Below are positions 1-9,427 of a stretch of 64,000 nucleotides of DNA, piece by piece; within the stretch, counting starts at the first letter, position 1, and each line of letters starts with the position of its first letter. The DNA is from JASFYU01 sp045046905 (GTDB taxonomy: Bacteria; Bacteroidota; Bacteroidia; Flavobacteriales; Flavobacteriaceae), in assembly GCA_045046905.1 (NCBI GenBank), contig JASFYU010000064.1, forward strand, positions 1 through 64,000, written 5' to 3'. A program made the position numbers and the translations under genes. Below the pieces are notes generated by a model. It did no database searches, was not told the origin of the DNA, and saw nothing but the letters and a program-made list of their open reading frames with translations.

Positions 1-415
1 TTGTATTGGAGTTTCTAAAATCGATTTCGGGAGCCAAGAGGTAAATTCCTGTCAACACCATCAGGCCCAGTAACAAATGTATTTTTTGAAATTTCACTTT
101 CAAGAACAGGGGCTCTAAAAAGGAGGTCATGACCGGGTAGGTAAAGAGCGAGAGCATTCCTATCGCCACACTTGATAACTGTAAGGCCTTGAAATAGGTC
201 ATCCAATGAACACCTAGTAAAACTCCGGAAACTAGAATAGGGAAGATATCTCTTCTTCTAAGGTCAAAAGATATTTTTCGCCATTTGCAATACAGAATCA
301 AAAGAAGTAATCCTAATACTGCCCTCAGGGCAATTGTTAACGGAATAGGCAGCGTAATGAATTTTCCAAAGGGGCCTGAAGTACCAAGAAACAACATGGC
401 TAAATTGATTTCCAA
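1..415 (-). CDS. EamA/DMT-family membrane transporter, N-terminal part
   Basis: The minus strand encodes a hydrophobic protein that runs off the left edge. It begins with the DMT-type signature LGTSGPFGKFI, then has several membrane-spanning stretches (about residues 25-45, 55-75 and 80-100) with the usual spacing of EamA transporters. EamA proteins export or import small metabolites across the inner membrane; the substrate cannot be told. The start is uncertain. A TTG at 415 gives LEINLAMLFLG, which resembles family N-termini. An ATG at 397 is also in frame, and so is a TTG at 454. The reading frame opens directly after the stop of the upstream gene at 458, so the two are probably co-transcribed. 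The C-terminal half lies outside the window. Confidence 0.75.
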   Translation of the reverse strand, partial: MEINLAMLFLGTSGPFGKFITLPIPLTIALRAVLGLLLLILYCKWRKISFDLRRRDIFPILVSGVLLGVHWMTYFKALQLSSVAIGMLSLFTYPVMTSFLEPLFLKVKFQKIHLLLGLMVLTGIYLLAPEIDFRNSNT

Positions 416-457
416 TAAATTTAAAGATGATAATGTCTTATTCTTTTCTCCCAAAAC

Positions 458-2002
458 CTATCGTATATGCTTTTTTGCCTTTTCTAGTATAATTTGTGCC
501 ACGGGTTTATTCTCCAAATGGCTTTCTAGCCATGAAATAATATCCAAATACAAAAAAGCACGCTTTTCATAGGGGTGGTCCTCATACTTTTTTAGCTCGG
601 TATGCAGCTTCTGAAACTCATTGCGAAGTTGGTGGGGATAAATATTGCCCAAGTTCCTCAAAAATTTTATCATTTCTTTCTGTACGGCATGCAAATCGTT
701 CATTTTCATTAAAAACTTATAGGTGCTTTTTAGTTGCACTTCTAAATGATAATCCATTCCTGCTTCATAATGGGCTACCAAGCTCAAAACCCTTGCAAAG
801 CACATAAGATCTTCGCGCATTTTCAGATGCCTATTATTTATAATTTTTTTGAGGTACAGAATACAATTTTTATTATCGCCATTACCAAAATATAGACTGG
901 CAATCTTATAATACAGAACCATTATATGGTGTGCATCTATCCGGTCTTTATGCTTGTTAATTCCATATTCTATAATTCTCACTAAATAAAGTCCTTTTTC
1001 AAATGTACCTTCCAAAAAATGAAGGTTTAATTTATTGGCGTTGATATATAAAAAAGCGAGCGAGTTGATATTGTCGTTTTTTGGGAATGTTTTACTTTCT
1101 AACACACTTTCCAACTGTTCGAGCGTCTGTTTAAATTGAGACGCATATTTTACATAAAAAAGAGATTCTAATAAATAATGGTTTCCTTTTAAAAAAAAAA
1201 CCGGATTGAGTCGAATCATTTCTTTATTCTCATAAAATAGATTCACCCATTTATTTGAATATTTATAACAAGATAAAAAATCTTGTATCAGAAAACTATA
1301 CCATAAATATGCCTTGTACAACCAAAGTTTTTCACGAAATCCTAGATTTTCAATACTGTATTTCGGCAGGTGTTTTTCAAAATATTTTTTAACTTTCTGG
1401 TAGTCCGAATCGCTTTGCACATACCCTATTTTCAACATCATACCGTATAATTGTAACGAAAGATTCGATAATTTACTGGTGATTACATTTTGAGCAGAAA
1501 GTTCTTTTGCCTGAATGGCCAACTCATTGGCGCGATCCGGAATACTTCTTGTAATATATTGGGTCTCAATAATCTTTTCAAACTCTACAATCTCATAAGC
1601 TACATTCTTTTCTTCATTCTCTATGGCCGTGGTCTTCACTTTGTCTAAAATTTTTAAACTTTGTTTGTACAGCCCCTTCTGGTAGAGAATAGTGGCAAAA
1701 TCAAGTTGTTCACGTATTTGCACCCTTATATTCTGATTCACAGGGTTCAATCGTAAACTCACCAATATTTGCTTATAAAGATGTGCTTTCAGGTTAGATA
1801 ATTGCGCTTTTTTAACAATTCCACTAGACAAAATCACCTTTTCATTGTACTGCTTTATCCTATCCAATAAATTAAACAGCGCCAAAAATTTGGCGTCCGT
1901 ATTAACCCCTAGCCTTCCGACATAAAGTTTAAACTGTCGTTTTTCTGACTTAGATAGTGATTTTACTAGAACGAACAGAGCATCTTTATGCGCATTTGTC
2001 AT
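458..2002 (-). CDS. Conserved hypothetical helical-repeat protein (514 aa)
   Basis: No named family is recognised. The protein is soluble, with no signal peptide or membrane segment. It is rich in Leu, Lys and Tyr in an alternating helix pattern resembling tetratricopeptide-like alpha-helical repeats. The N-terminus carries the block LVKSLSKSEKRQFKLY, which I recall from large conserved hypothetical proteins of Flavobacteriia. The ATG at 2002 follows a clear intergenic region shared with the divergent leuA. The gene reads into the EamA transporter with almost no gap, so the two may form an operon. A scaffold or protein-interaction role is only an inference from the helical repeats. Confidence 0.7.
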   Translation of the reverse strand: MTNAHKDALFVLVKSLSKSEKRQFKLYVGRLGVNTDAKFLALFNLLDRIKQYNEKVILSSGIVKKAQLSNLKAHLYKQILVSLRLNPVNQNIRVQIREQLDFATILYQKGLYKQSLKILDKVKTTAIENEEKNVAYEIVEFEKIIETQYITRSIPDRANELAIQAKELSAQNVITSKLSNLSLQLYGMMLKIGYVQSDSDYQKVKKYFEKHLPKYSIENLGFREKLWLYKAYLWYSFLIQDFLSCYKYSNKWVNLFYENKEMIRLNPVFFLKGNHYLLESLFYVKYASQFKQTLEQLESVLESKTFPKNDNINSLAFLYINANKLNLHFLEGTFEKGLYLVRIIEYGINKHKDRIDAHHIMVLYYKIASLYFGNGDNKNCILYLKKIINNRHLKMREDLMCFARVLSLVAHYEAGMDYHLEVQLKSTYKFLMKMNDLHAVQKEMIKFLRNLGNIYPHQLRNEFQKLHTELKKYEDHPYEKRAFLYLDIISWLESHLENKPVAQIILEKAKKHIR

Positions 2003-2149
2003 CGTAATAAATTGAGTTTAAGTAATTGTTTATTAGTCGATTAACCTACCTTAAAAGTGTGTTAACGTTGTAAATATCTTATTACATCCTAAACGGGTCA
2101 TTAGTTTGGTCATATATTCGTTATAGACTAGTAAAATTACGCAAATATA

Positions 2150-3322
2150 ATGAGCAAAGATATAGTACAAATTTTTGATACTACCCTACGTGACGGAGAA
2201 CAAGTTCCAGGCTGTAAATTGGGTACAAAACAGAAATTGATTATTGCAGAACGCCTAGATGAACTTGGCGTAAATGTCATTGAAGCGGGTTTCCCTATTT
2301 CAAGTCCAGGTGATTTTAATTCAGTCGACCAAATATCAAGAATTGTCAAAAATGCAACCGTATGTGGCCTCACCAGAGCAGTACGAAAAGATATTGAAGT
2401 AGCCGCAGAAGCTCTGAAGCATGCAAAAATGCCTCGGATTCATACCGGTATCGGCACCTCGGACTCCCATATTAAATATAAATTCAATTCAAATAGAGAG
2501 GCCATCATAGAACGGGCCGTAAAAGCCGTTAGCTACGCCAAATCTTTTGTTGAAGATGTAGAGTTCTACGCCGAAGATGCCGGTAGAACAGACAATGAAT
2601 TTTTGGCAAGGGTGTGTGAGGCAGTGATAAAGGCAGGCGCAACCGTTCTGAACATTCCTGATACAACCGGCTACTGTCTTCCTGAAGAATATGGGGCCAA
2701 AATGAAATATTTGAAGGAAAACGTCAAAGGAATTCATAAAGCCACCCTTTCCTGTCATTGTCATAATGACCTTGGTCTGGCCACGGCAAATTCAATTGCA
2801 GGTGTCATTAATGGCGCCAGACAAATCGAATGTACCATAAACGGACTCGGAGAAAGAGCGGGTAACACCTCATTGGAAGAGGTGGTTATGATATTAAGAC
2901 AGCATCCCGATCTTGGACTCGACACGAACATCAATAGCAAATTGTTATATGATACTAGTCAAATGGTCTCGCAAAAAATGGGAATGATGATACAGCCCAA
3001 CAAGGCCATTGTTGGCGCAAATGCCTTTGCACATAGTTCTGGCATACATCAGGATGGCATCATAAAAAATAGAGAGACCTATGAGATTATAGACCCTGCT
3101 GATGTGGGTGTAACAGAATCATCGATTGTATTGACCGCACGAAGTGGGAGAGCCGCTTTGGCCTATAGAGCTAAAAAAGTAGGGTATGAACTGACTAAAG
3201 TACAATTGGATAAAACATACCAGGAATTCCTAAAGTTTGCCGATCAGAAAAAAGAGATATTGGACGAGGATATTCATAAAATCATAGAAATTAGTAAAAT
3301 CAATTTTGAAAGCCTTACCTAA
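2150..3322 (+). CDS. leuA: 2-isopropylmalate synthase, short form
   Basis: Condenses acetyl-CoA with 2-oxoisovalerate, the first committed step of leucine synthesis. The HMGL-like TIM barrel is complete: DTTLRDGEQ near residue 10, the SCHCHND metal-binding motif with H203 and H205, and GLGERAGN near 240. At 390 residues it lacks the C-terminal LeuA allosteric domain of the roughly 510-residue enzymes, as is usual for Bacteroidota, so leucine feedback inhibition through that domain is not expected. It is followed by leuB with no gap (stop 3320-3322, ATG 3323). leuC and leuD are not adjacent, unlike a complete leu operon. A related Claisen-type synthase, for example one that elongates other 2-oxo acids, is a possible alternative because the downstream LeuB is divergent. 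Confidence 0.85.
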   Translation: MSKDIVQIFDTTLRDGEQVPGCKLGTKQKLIIAERLDELGVNVIEAGFPISSPGDFNSVDQISRIVKNATVCGLTRAVRKDIEVAAEALKHAKMPRIHTGIGTSDSHIKYKFNSNREAIIERAVKAVSYAKSFVEDVEFYAEDAGRTDNEFLARVCEAVIKAGATVLNIPDTTGYCLPEEYGAKMKYLKENVKGIHKATLSCHCHNDLGLATANSIAGVINGARQIECTINGLGERAGNTSLEEVVMILRQHPDLGLDTNINSKLLYDTSQMVSQKMGMMIQPNKAIVGANAFAHSSGIHQDGIIKNRETYEIIDPADVGVTESSIVLTARSGRAALAYRAKKVGYELTKVQLDKTYQEFLKFADQKKEILDEDIHKIIEISKINFESLT

Positions 3323-4441
3323 ATGCATCTAAAAATCGCCCTATTAGGCGGAGACGGTATCGGACCCGAAGTTTTGGAGCAAGCTGTTAAGTGCCTTCGT
3401 GCAGTCGAGGAGACTTTTGGCCATCACTTTTCGTATACAAATGCGGCGGTTGGCGCCGATGCAATTCAAAAAGAAGGAAATCCGCTTCCTGAAACAACCT
3501 TAGAGCTTTGCAAGTCTTCCGATGCAATCCTATTTGGGGCCATAGGGGCCATTGAATATGACAATGATACCAGCGCCGATATTCGTCCTGAGCAAGGATT
3601 GCTGAAACTACGAAAGGAACTAGATCTTTTTGCCAATATAAGGCCCGTAAAAATCTTTCCTGTCCTAATTCCAAATTCCCCATTAAAAGAGAAGGTAATT
3701 AGGGGTACCGATTTTATAGTTTTTAGAGAGCTTACCAGCGGAATTTATTTTGCAGACAAAAAAATAAGTGATGACGGTACTTATGCGTCTGATTTATGCG
3801 AATACACAGAAAAAGAGATAAGCCGCATCGCGCACCTCGCATTTAAAACTGCAAAAAAAAGAAGAAAAAAACTCACCTTGGTCGACAAGGCTAATGTACT
3901 TGAAACCTCTCGCCTATGGCGAAAGGTAGTCTCAGAGATTAGCATGAGCTATCCTGATGTGAAATATGATTGCCTTTTTGTGGATAGCGCGACCATACAA
4001 ATGGTTTTAAAACCAAGTCAGTTCGATGTCATCCTGACCGATAATATGTTCGGAGATATTTTAAACGGCCAAGGCAGCATTTTAATTGGTTCATCAGCTC
4101 TTTTTCCCTCTGCTTCAATCGGAACCGATAACGCGATGTTCGAACCTGTACATGGATCCTACCCACAGGCGAAGGGGAAAAACATTGCAAACCCCGTAGC
4201 ATCAATTTTAAGTGCTTCACTACTTTTGCAACACTTCGGATTGGAAGAGGAATCAAATGCAATCGTAGGGGCAGTTCTGAAATCTTTTCACAAAAAAATC
4301 GTGACGCCTGATATTATGGGAAGTAGCAAATACGGCACCAATTACGTGGGCGACTTTATAGCTGATAATATTGTCGACTCAGATGATAACCGAACTATTA
4401 ATGATGAAAATATCGGACTTGGAAAATCGACAATTATCTAG
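3323..4441 (+). CDS. leuB: 3-isopropylmalate dehydrogenase, divergent copy
   Basis: Member of the isocitrate/isopropylmalate dehydrogenase family, which oxidatively decarboxylates 3-isopropylmalate with NAD. Family landmarks present are GGDGIGPEV (9-17), RPEQGLLKLRK (88-98), the RELTSGIYF loop (135-143), LVDKANVLETSRLWR (186-200), VDSATIQ (220-226) and EPVHGSYPQ (274-282). The metal-binding segment normally reads GDILsDe; here it reads GDILNGQ (244-250). The first Asp (D245) is kept, but the position equal to D245 of the Thermus enzyme is Gly249. The C-terminus carries an extra polar tail after about residue 350. Translationally coupled to leuA. Catalysis may be altered or directed at another 2-hydroxy acid; this is inference. 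Confidence 0.8.
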   Translation: MHLKIALLGGDGIGPEVLEQAVKCLRAVEETFGHHFSYTNAAVGADAIQKEGNPLPETTLELCKSSDAILFGAIGAIEYDNDTSADIRPEQGLLKLRKELDLFANIRPVKIFPVLIPNSPLKEKVIRGTDFIVFRELTSGIYFADKKISDDGTYASDLCEYTEKEISRIAHLAFKTAKKRRKKLTLVDKANVLETSRLWRKVVSEISMSYPDVKYDCLFVDSATIQMVLKPSQFDVILTDNMFGDILNGQGSILIGSSALFPSASIGTDNAMFEPVHGSYPQAKGKNIANPVASILSASLLLQHFGLEEESNAIVGAVLKSFHKKIVTPDIMGSSKYGTNYVGDFIADNIVDSDDNRTINDENIGLGKSTII

Positions 4442-4600
4442 TCTAACCGTCAAGGCTTCCCATATAAAGAGAAGCACAGTACTGTTCTTAACCCCTGTTT
4501 TCAATATAACGCCTTGACTACCTGCCTCATTATCTGCCCATAATAAAAACCTCCTAGGGTTCGTAGTAAAAAAAATGGAACAATTAGGGCATATGCCTAT

Positions 4601-4631
4601 TGAATGTCTTAGTGCATTGTTTTACCTTTAC
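4601..4631 (+). promoter_or_regulatory. Candidate Bacteroidota promoter for pheT
   Basis: TTG at 4601-4603 and TACCTTTA at 4624-4631 are separated by 20 bases. This fits the Bacteroidota vegetative pattern (TTG, 19-21 bases, TAnnTTTG) with one mismatch. The start codon of pheT lies 19 bases downstream. Chance matches are common in AT-rich DNA. Confidence 0.35.
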
Positions 4632-4649
4632 GTCCTTTAAAATCAACCC

Positions 4650-7076
4650 ATGAAAATTTCTTATAACTGGTTAAAACAATTCTTAAAAATCGACTGGGAT
4701 TCAAAGCAGACTGCTGAACTTTTAACCGATATCGGCCTAGAAGTAGAAGGCATCACTACCTATGAATCGGTAAAAGGCGGACTTAAAGGCATTGTTGTTG
4801 GCCATGTGTTGAGCTGCGAACAACACCCGAATGCCGATCGTCTTCAATTGACAACAGTAGATATTGGTACTGGCGAACCCTTACAAATCGTATGTGGGGC
4901 CCCCAACGTGGCCAAAGGTCAAAAAGTGCCCGTGGCCACCATCGGAACTATTCTTTACACCATTGATAATGAATCTTTTACGATAAAGAAAGGAAAGATA
5001 CGAGGCGAAGAAAGCCATGGTATGATCTGTGCAGAAGACGAATTAGGTTTAGGAAAAGGCCATGAGGGTATTATGGTACTCGATGATAGTCTAGAGCCAG
5101 GAACCCTGTGTAGCGAAGTTTTCGAAATTGAAAATGACGAGGTCTTTGAAATTGGACTTACACCCAACCGAGCAGACGCCATGAGCCACTTTGGGGTGGC
5201 AAGAGATTTGAAGGCAGGTCTCAAACAAAGAGATATCGAAAAAGAATTGATCTCCCCCTCTACGAGTCATTTTCATGTCGATAACCGTTCGTTGAAAATT
5301 GATGTTGTGGTCGAGAACAATGAACTGGCACCAAGATATTGCGGTGTTACTTTAAGCAACCTTATTGTACAACCATCACCACATTGGCTTACAAACAGGT
5401 TGAAGGCCATTGGCATTACACCTAAAAACAACCTAGTAGATGCCACGAATTATGTTTTACACGAATTGGGGCAACCCCTTCACGCATTTGACGCCAACAG
5501 GATCCATGGTAAGAAAATCATAGTAAAAACACTGCCCGCTGGCACCAAGTTTATGACGTTAGACGGTGAGGAAAGAGAACTACACGAAGAAGACTTAATG
5601 ATCTGTGATCAGGAAAAACCCATTTGTATTGCCGGAGTTTTTGGCGGCATTTATTCTGCGGTTTCCGAAGACACTACTTCGATATTCTTAGAAAGTGCTT
5701 ATTTCAATCCGGTATCTATACGTAAAACCGCAAAACGGCATGGGCTCAATACAGATGCATCATTTCGATTTGAACGCGGAATCGATATAGAAAATGTTGA
5801 ATATAGCTTAAAACGAGCGGTTCTTCTTATCAAAGAAATCGCTGGCGGCGATATAACCTCAGACATTATAGACCTATACCCCATAAAGAAAAATGATGTT
5901 GAAGTGTTCCTCGCCTTTGACAAAATCAATAGTCTAATTGGTCAAGAAATTTCTCGAGACACCATAAAGTCTATATTGGCTTCCTTGGACATTAAAGTCA
6001 AGAATGTTACCGAAGCAGGTTTAGGCTTAGTCATACCCTCATATAGAACCGATGTGCAACGGCCAGTAGACGTAATCGAGGAAATTCTCAGGGTATATGG
6101 TTATAATAATATTCGTTTTAAAGAGAAATTGAACGCATCTATTGCGTCTACTTCAAAAAATGAAGATTATAAGGTACAGAACACTATAGGCACTTTGTTG
6201 GCGTCTCAAGGTTTTTTTGAAATAATGACCAATAGTCTTACAACACCAGATTATATAGAACTCTCTGATGACATACTACCCGAAAGAGCGGTGAAGATGA
6301 TGAATCCGTTGAGTGCGGATCTATCGGTTATGAGACAATCTATGCTTTTTAACGGTCTAGAGACTATTTCGTATAACCTCAATCGAAAAAAGCCGAATCT
6401 GAAATTTTTTGAATTCGGAAATACATACCATCAGATTGAAAACAAACATAGCGAAAACAAACATCTAAGCTTACTTTTGACAGGTAATAGAAATATGAAT
6501 AGTTGGGCCGTTCCAGGAAAAAAATCAGACTTTTACTATATAAAATCTATTGTAGAGAATATTCTATTGCGTATTGGAATTAAAGACCTAAATCAAAGTA
6601 TAACAGAGGACAGCCTTTTATCGGAAGGACTTTCCTTACAATCAAGCACTAAAAACTTAGTGACTTTCGGCATAGTCAAAAAAACCATCTTAAAACACTT
6701 TGATATTAAGCAAGAAGTGTTGTTTGCAGATTTCAATTGGAACAACATAATGGCGTTAGTGGGCAAAACCCATATAAGGTTTAAGGCAATATCAAAATAC
6801 CCTGAAGTGAAACGTGATTTTGCGCTGCTGTTAGATACCAAGACCACCTTTAAAGAAATTCATGATCTTGCCGTACAAACTGAAAATAAGTTACTGAAGA
6901 ATATTACACTTTTTGATGTTTATACCGGAAAAAATTTACCGGAAGGAAAAAAATCATATGCAGTCGGTTTTACATTACAAGACAAAAAAAGTACCTTGAC
7001 CGACAAGCAGATTGATAAGATAATGAACAAACTACAACGCAGATATGAAGAGGTACTCGGGGCGGAGCTACGCTAA
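4650..7076 (+). CDS. pheT: Phenylalanyl-tRNA synthetase beta subunit
   Basis: Beta subunit of the alpha2-beta2 enzyme that charges tRNA-Phe in the cytoplasm. The 808-residue length is normal. In order: the N-terminal EMAP-like tRNA-binding domain (about 40-150, with HPNADRLQLTTVDIG and the GAPNV segment), the B3/B4 editing domain (about 205-390, with GLNTDASFRFERGID near its end), the B5 domain (about 400-475), the catalytic-like core (about 490-690), and the C-terminal anticodon-binding FDX-ACB domain (about 715-808, with KYPEVKRDFALLLD). pheS is not adjacent, which is common in this phylum. The start ATG at 4650 gives the typical MKISYNWLKQF N-terminus. Confidence 0.97.
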   Translation: MKISYNWLKQFLKIDWDSKQTAELLTDIGLEVEGITTYESVKGGLKGIVVGHVLSCEQHPNADRLQLTTVDIGTGEPLQIVCGAPNVAKGQKVPVATIGTILYTIDNESFTIKKGKIRGEESHGMICAEDELGLGKGHEGIMVLDDSLEPGTLCSEVFEIENDEVFEIGLTPNRADAMSHFGVARDLKAGLKQRDIEKELISPSTSHFHVDNRSLKIDVVVENNELAPRYCGVTLSNLIVQPSPHWLTNRLKAIGITPKNNLVDATNYVLHELGQPLHAFDANRIHGKKIIVKTLPAGTKFMTLDGEERELHEEDLMICDQEKPICIAGVFGGIYSAVSEDTTSIFLESAYFNPVSIRKTAKRHGLNTDASFRFERGIDIENVEYSLKRAVLLIKEIAGGDITSDIIDLYPIKKNDVEVFLAFDKINSLIGQEISRDTIKSILASLDIKVKNVTEAGLGLVIPSYRTDVQRPVDVIEEILRVYGYNNIRFKEKLNASIASTSKNEDYKVQNTIGTLLASQGFFEIMTNSLTTPDYIELSDDILPERAVKMMNPLSADLSVMRQSMLFNGLETISYNLNRKKPNLKFFEFGNTYHQIENKHSENKHLSLLLTGNRNMNSWAVPGKKSDFYYIKSIVENILLRIGIKDLNQSITEDSLLSEGLSLQSSTKNLVTFGIVKKTILKHFDIKQEVLFADFNWNNIMALVGKTHIRFKAISKYPEVKRDFALLLDTKTTFKEIHDLAVQTENKLLKNITLFDVYTGKNLPEGKKSYAVGFTLQDKKSTLTDKQIDKIMNKLQRRYEEVLGAELR

Positions 7077-7212
7077 TAGTCAATAAGCACCTGACAAAAC
7101 TGAGTGAAAGTACGGCAGCCCCACAAAGCATTGAAAAGAAAAAACCGTACTCATTTCAATGAAGAGCTTCGGCAAATTACCCCCTCAATGAGGAATTAAA
7201 TCTGGGGTGAGA

Positions 7213-7770
7213 CTAAATCTTCTTCGGCAAAATAACGCTATCGATTTCGTGAATGACCCCATTGCACTGATTGCTATCGGCTGTAATTATTTTGGCCGTA
7301 TTACCATGTGTATCAGTCAATATAATATCTATTCCACTCATGGTAGCAATGATATTATCTCCCTGTACCGTTGTAAAAACAGCTTTTCCCTCTCCTCGGC
7401 ACATCGCTCTTAAAATCTTGGCAGCAGATAAATAACCCGCAACAATATGATAGGATAAAACTTGGTGCAATTTTTTCTTGTTCTTAGGATCCAATAGCTC
7501 GGCAATATTGATATCAGTTAATTTTTCAAAAGCCATATCAGAAGGTGCAAACACCGTATACGGACCATCGTAACTAAGCATTTCTTCCATATCCGAAGCT
7601 CTCATAGCCGCTAGAAGAGTCTTATGGTTTACAGAAGTCTCCGTATTCCTAATAATTGATTTTTCAGGATCCGAAGTCAATATATTAAAGCTAGAAATAT
7701 CATTTTGAGCAAATGATGTTAACGAAAATAAGAGGAAAAACAATAGCTGGGCTGGTAGTAAACATTTCAT
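7213..7770 (-). CDS. Secreted fasciclin (FAS1) domain protein
   Basis: A 185-residue protein with a Sec signal peptide (about 1-21, hydrophobic core LLFFLLFSLTSFA, cut before QND). A single FAS1 domain follows: the H1-like block YDGPYTVFAPSDMAFEKL, a central LHQVLSYHIVAGYLSA helix, and a C-terminal GVIHEIDSVILP that matches the H2 box. FAS1 domains mediate adhesion or act as small extracellular modules; no partner is evident. There is no lipobox Cys, so it is probably periplasmic or released. Monocistronic, facing pheT with no clear terminator between them. Confidence 0.85.
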   Translation of the reverse strand: MKCLLPAQLLFFLLFSLTSFAQNDISSFNILTSDPEKSIIRNTETSVNHKTLLAAMRASDMEEMLSYDGPYTVFAPSDMAFEKLTDINIAELLDPKNKKKLHQVLSYHIVAGYLSAAKILRAMCRGEGKAVFTTVQGDNIIATMSGIDIILTDTHGNTAKIITADSNQCNGVIHEIDSVILPKKI

Positions 7771-8213
7771 AGGTTCTCGAATGGGGAATTATTTAAAAAG
7801 CTCATCGACGAACGCTAAACACTCAAAGACAATGAACTCGTCTTAAGCTGTTTCATTTAAGCGAAAAATCAAAATTTTGTGGCCATAAGAAAGTTTTTTT
7901 TAGTTGCATAATAAGGCTATGTCGTAAAAAAAACAAGTTATGGGTGCAAAAGAGAATTCTGCAGAAAATTATACTAACTCAAGACGAGTTCAATATACAA
8001 TATAAACCATTCAAATAGAGTGCGATTTGAATGGTCCATAAAAATTAACAAATAATTAACAATTTTAAAGCAATACTGACCCTTTACTCTTTTGGCAATG
8101 CTTACCTCTATAGTATACCTTTAACGCTCAATTATCTCAACTATACTGTGTATCACAGCACATAAAATTGATTCTTTGTATTACCAAGCTTCGAGTTATT
8201 TACATAGCGCATT
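7771..8213. other. Intergenic stretch of 443 bases with a hairpin
   Basis: No gene of normal size is present. At 7940-8005 on the plus strand there is a 21-codon open frame starting MGAKENSAENY after an A-run. Its stop is followed at once by a perfect inverted repeat, ACCATTCAAAT (8006-8016) and ATTTGAATGGT (8025-8035), with an 8-base loop and no T-run. Otherwise AT-rich spacer. Confidence 0.4.
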
Positions 8214-9344
8214 CTATTTCACGAAAATGTCATAGGGCACACCATCTAAGTCGATATTATCAACAAAGGCGGGATCTGGAACTGGCTTCACCCGCAATAA
8301 ACCACCCTTGTTTGCCTCGCCAGATTTTTTATAACCTATCAATATCAGATTGTTCACCTCATCATACCCTACCACAGTGGTGTCACTTATCTCAAATTCG
8401 AACTTAATTTGAGCCTCGGTCAAAAAGTTCTCATACATATATAAGTAAACAATATTCTTCGAAAAATCATAAATTACGGGAATATGGGGAATTTCGCCTT
8501 CGCTCTCTCTTTCATAATACAACTTGCCGGTACTATCTATATGATTAACTTTAGAATCGGCAAATTTCGGCTCTTTACCAGCCTCATAGCTCGTATATTC
8601 AACATTCATGGTAGTGCTGTTGAGCACTGTGTGCAGTTCATCATAACTGATAATAATATTTTCGTCGATATTTTTTATGAGTTGCCTCGCGTCATAGCCA
8701 AGATTCATTTCATGAATCAATGTACTGGTAGTAATATCCATTACCGTTAAACTATTTTCATCTGTAATTTCTTCATCAAAAGTCAAGATAAAAAGACGAC
8801 TATCAGTAAGGGTTAATTGAATTGGCTTCTTTTCGAGCTCTACATCCTTAAAAGTGGGTTCAGAAGTACTCGTATCAAAAATTCGAACAAAAAATTTGTC
8901 ACCCTTGGCGGTCACTTCGAGGGTATATGCAATATAAATTACAGTTTCAGAATGAACTATGCTCGTAGCTGTCAGGTTACAATTACCAAGGTCAGTAAAA
9001 ACCTCAAAAGCTTTAGTAGTGTTATCGTCAAAATCATATTTAGTGACCTCTGCCGTACAATTGGTGACTTTATGATATAAACTAAGTACAGAGCCTTCTC
9101 TATACGTAAGTTGTGGCAACACCACCGCAACGAACTGACTTTCTTCTAGGTTTATGCTAAGTGCTTCTAAGCTTGCATTAAGAGGTTGCGCAGACAACAT
9201 CTCATCAGTACTCAATAGTAATATATAATCAGAAATTACACTCGATTCTTTAGGAATATCGGATTCAAGACCCTCGTCAGATTTGTTACAACCTATAAAA
9301 ATAAGGCATACCAAAAGTATGTAAAATAAAGAGTAGGTTTTCAT
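8214..9344 (-). CDS. Hypothetical lipoprotein (376 aa)
   Basis: No family recognised. The N-terminus is a lipoprotein signal with lipobox FIGC at about residues 16-19, followed by an acidic NKSDEGLESD stretch suited to export to the outer membrane. The rest is dense in short beta-prone segments (VVLPQLTYREG, FFVRIFDTSTSEP, RLFILTFDEEITDENSLTVMD) with about six alternating strand and loop units, suggesting a beta-propeller or similar all-beta fold. Low Cys, no enzymatic motif. It is read toward the fasciclin gene with a gap of about 440 bases, so it is probably transcribed alone. Confidence 0.65.
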   Translation of the reverse strand: MKTYSLFYILLVCLIFIGCNKSDEGLESDIPKESSVISDYILLLSTDEMLSAQPLNASLEALSINLEESQFVAVVLPQLTYREGSVLSLYHKVTNCTAEVTKYDFDDNTTKAFEVFTDLGNCNLTATSIVHSETVIYIAYTLEVTAKGDKFFVRIFDTSTSEPTFKDVELEKKPIQLTLTDSRLFILTFDEEITDENSLTVMDITTSTLIHEMNLGYDARQLIKNIDENIIISYDELHTVLNSTTMNVEYTSYEAGKEPKFADSKVNHIDSTGKLYYERESEGEIPHIPVIYDFSKNIVYLYMYENFLTEAQIKFEFEISDTTVVGYDEVNNLILIGYKKSGEANKGGLLRVKPVPDPAFVDNIDLDGVPYDIFVK

Positions 9345-9382
9345 AATGTAAGAATTTGGGTTCTACAAAAGCAAACTACCTT

Positions 9383-9416
9383 GGGGGCAAACCTGTCTGT
9401 AGGCAGGTCAGACCCA
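9383..9416. repeat. Fragment of the GC-rich dispersed hairpin repeat
   Basis: Contains ACCTGTCTGTAGGCAGGT, an imperfect palindrome of the same type as the units near 24.7, 32.1, 38.8 and 58.8 kb, in the gap between the ABC-F gene and the 376-residue lipoprotein gene. Confidence 0.6.
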
Positions 9417-9427
9417 CTTCGCGCGAA

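Noticed and set aside
7134..7172. CATTGAAA...TTTCAATG inverted pair after pheT
   Set aside because: Long loop, no T-run on either strand; not convincing as a terminator.
8092..8123. TTG and TACCTTTA on the plus strand, 21 bases apart
   Set aside because: Nothing is encoded downstream on that strand for more than 3 kb; the match is likely accidental.
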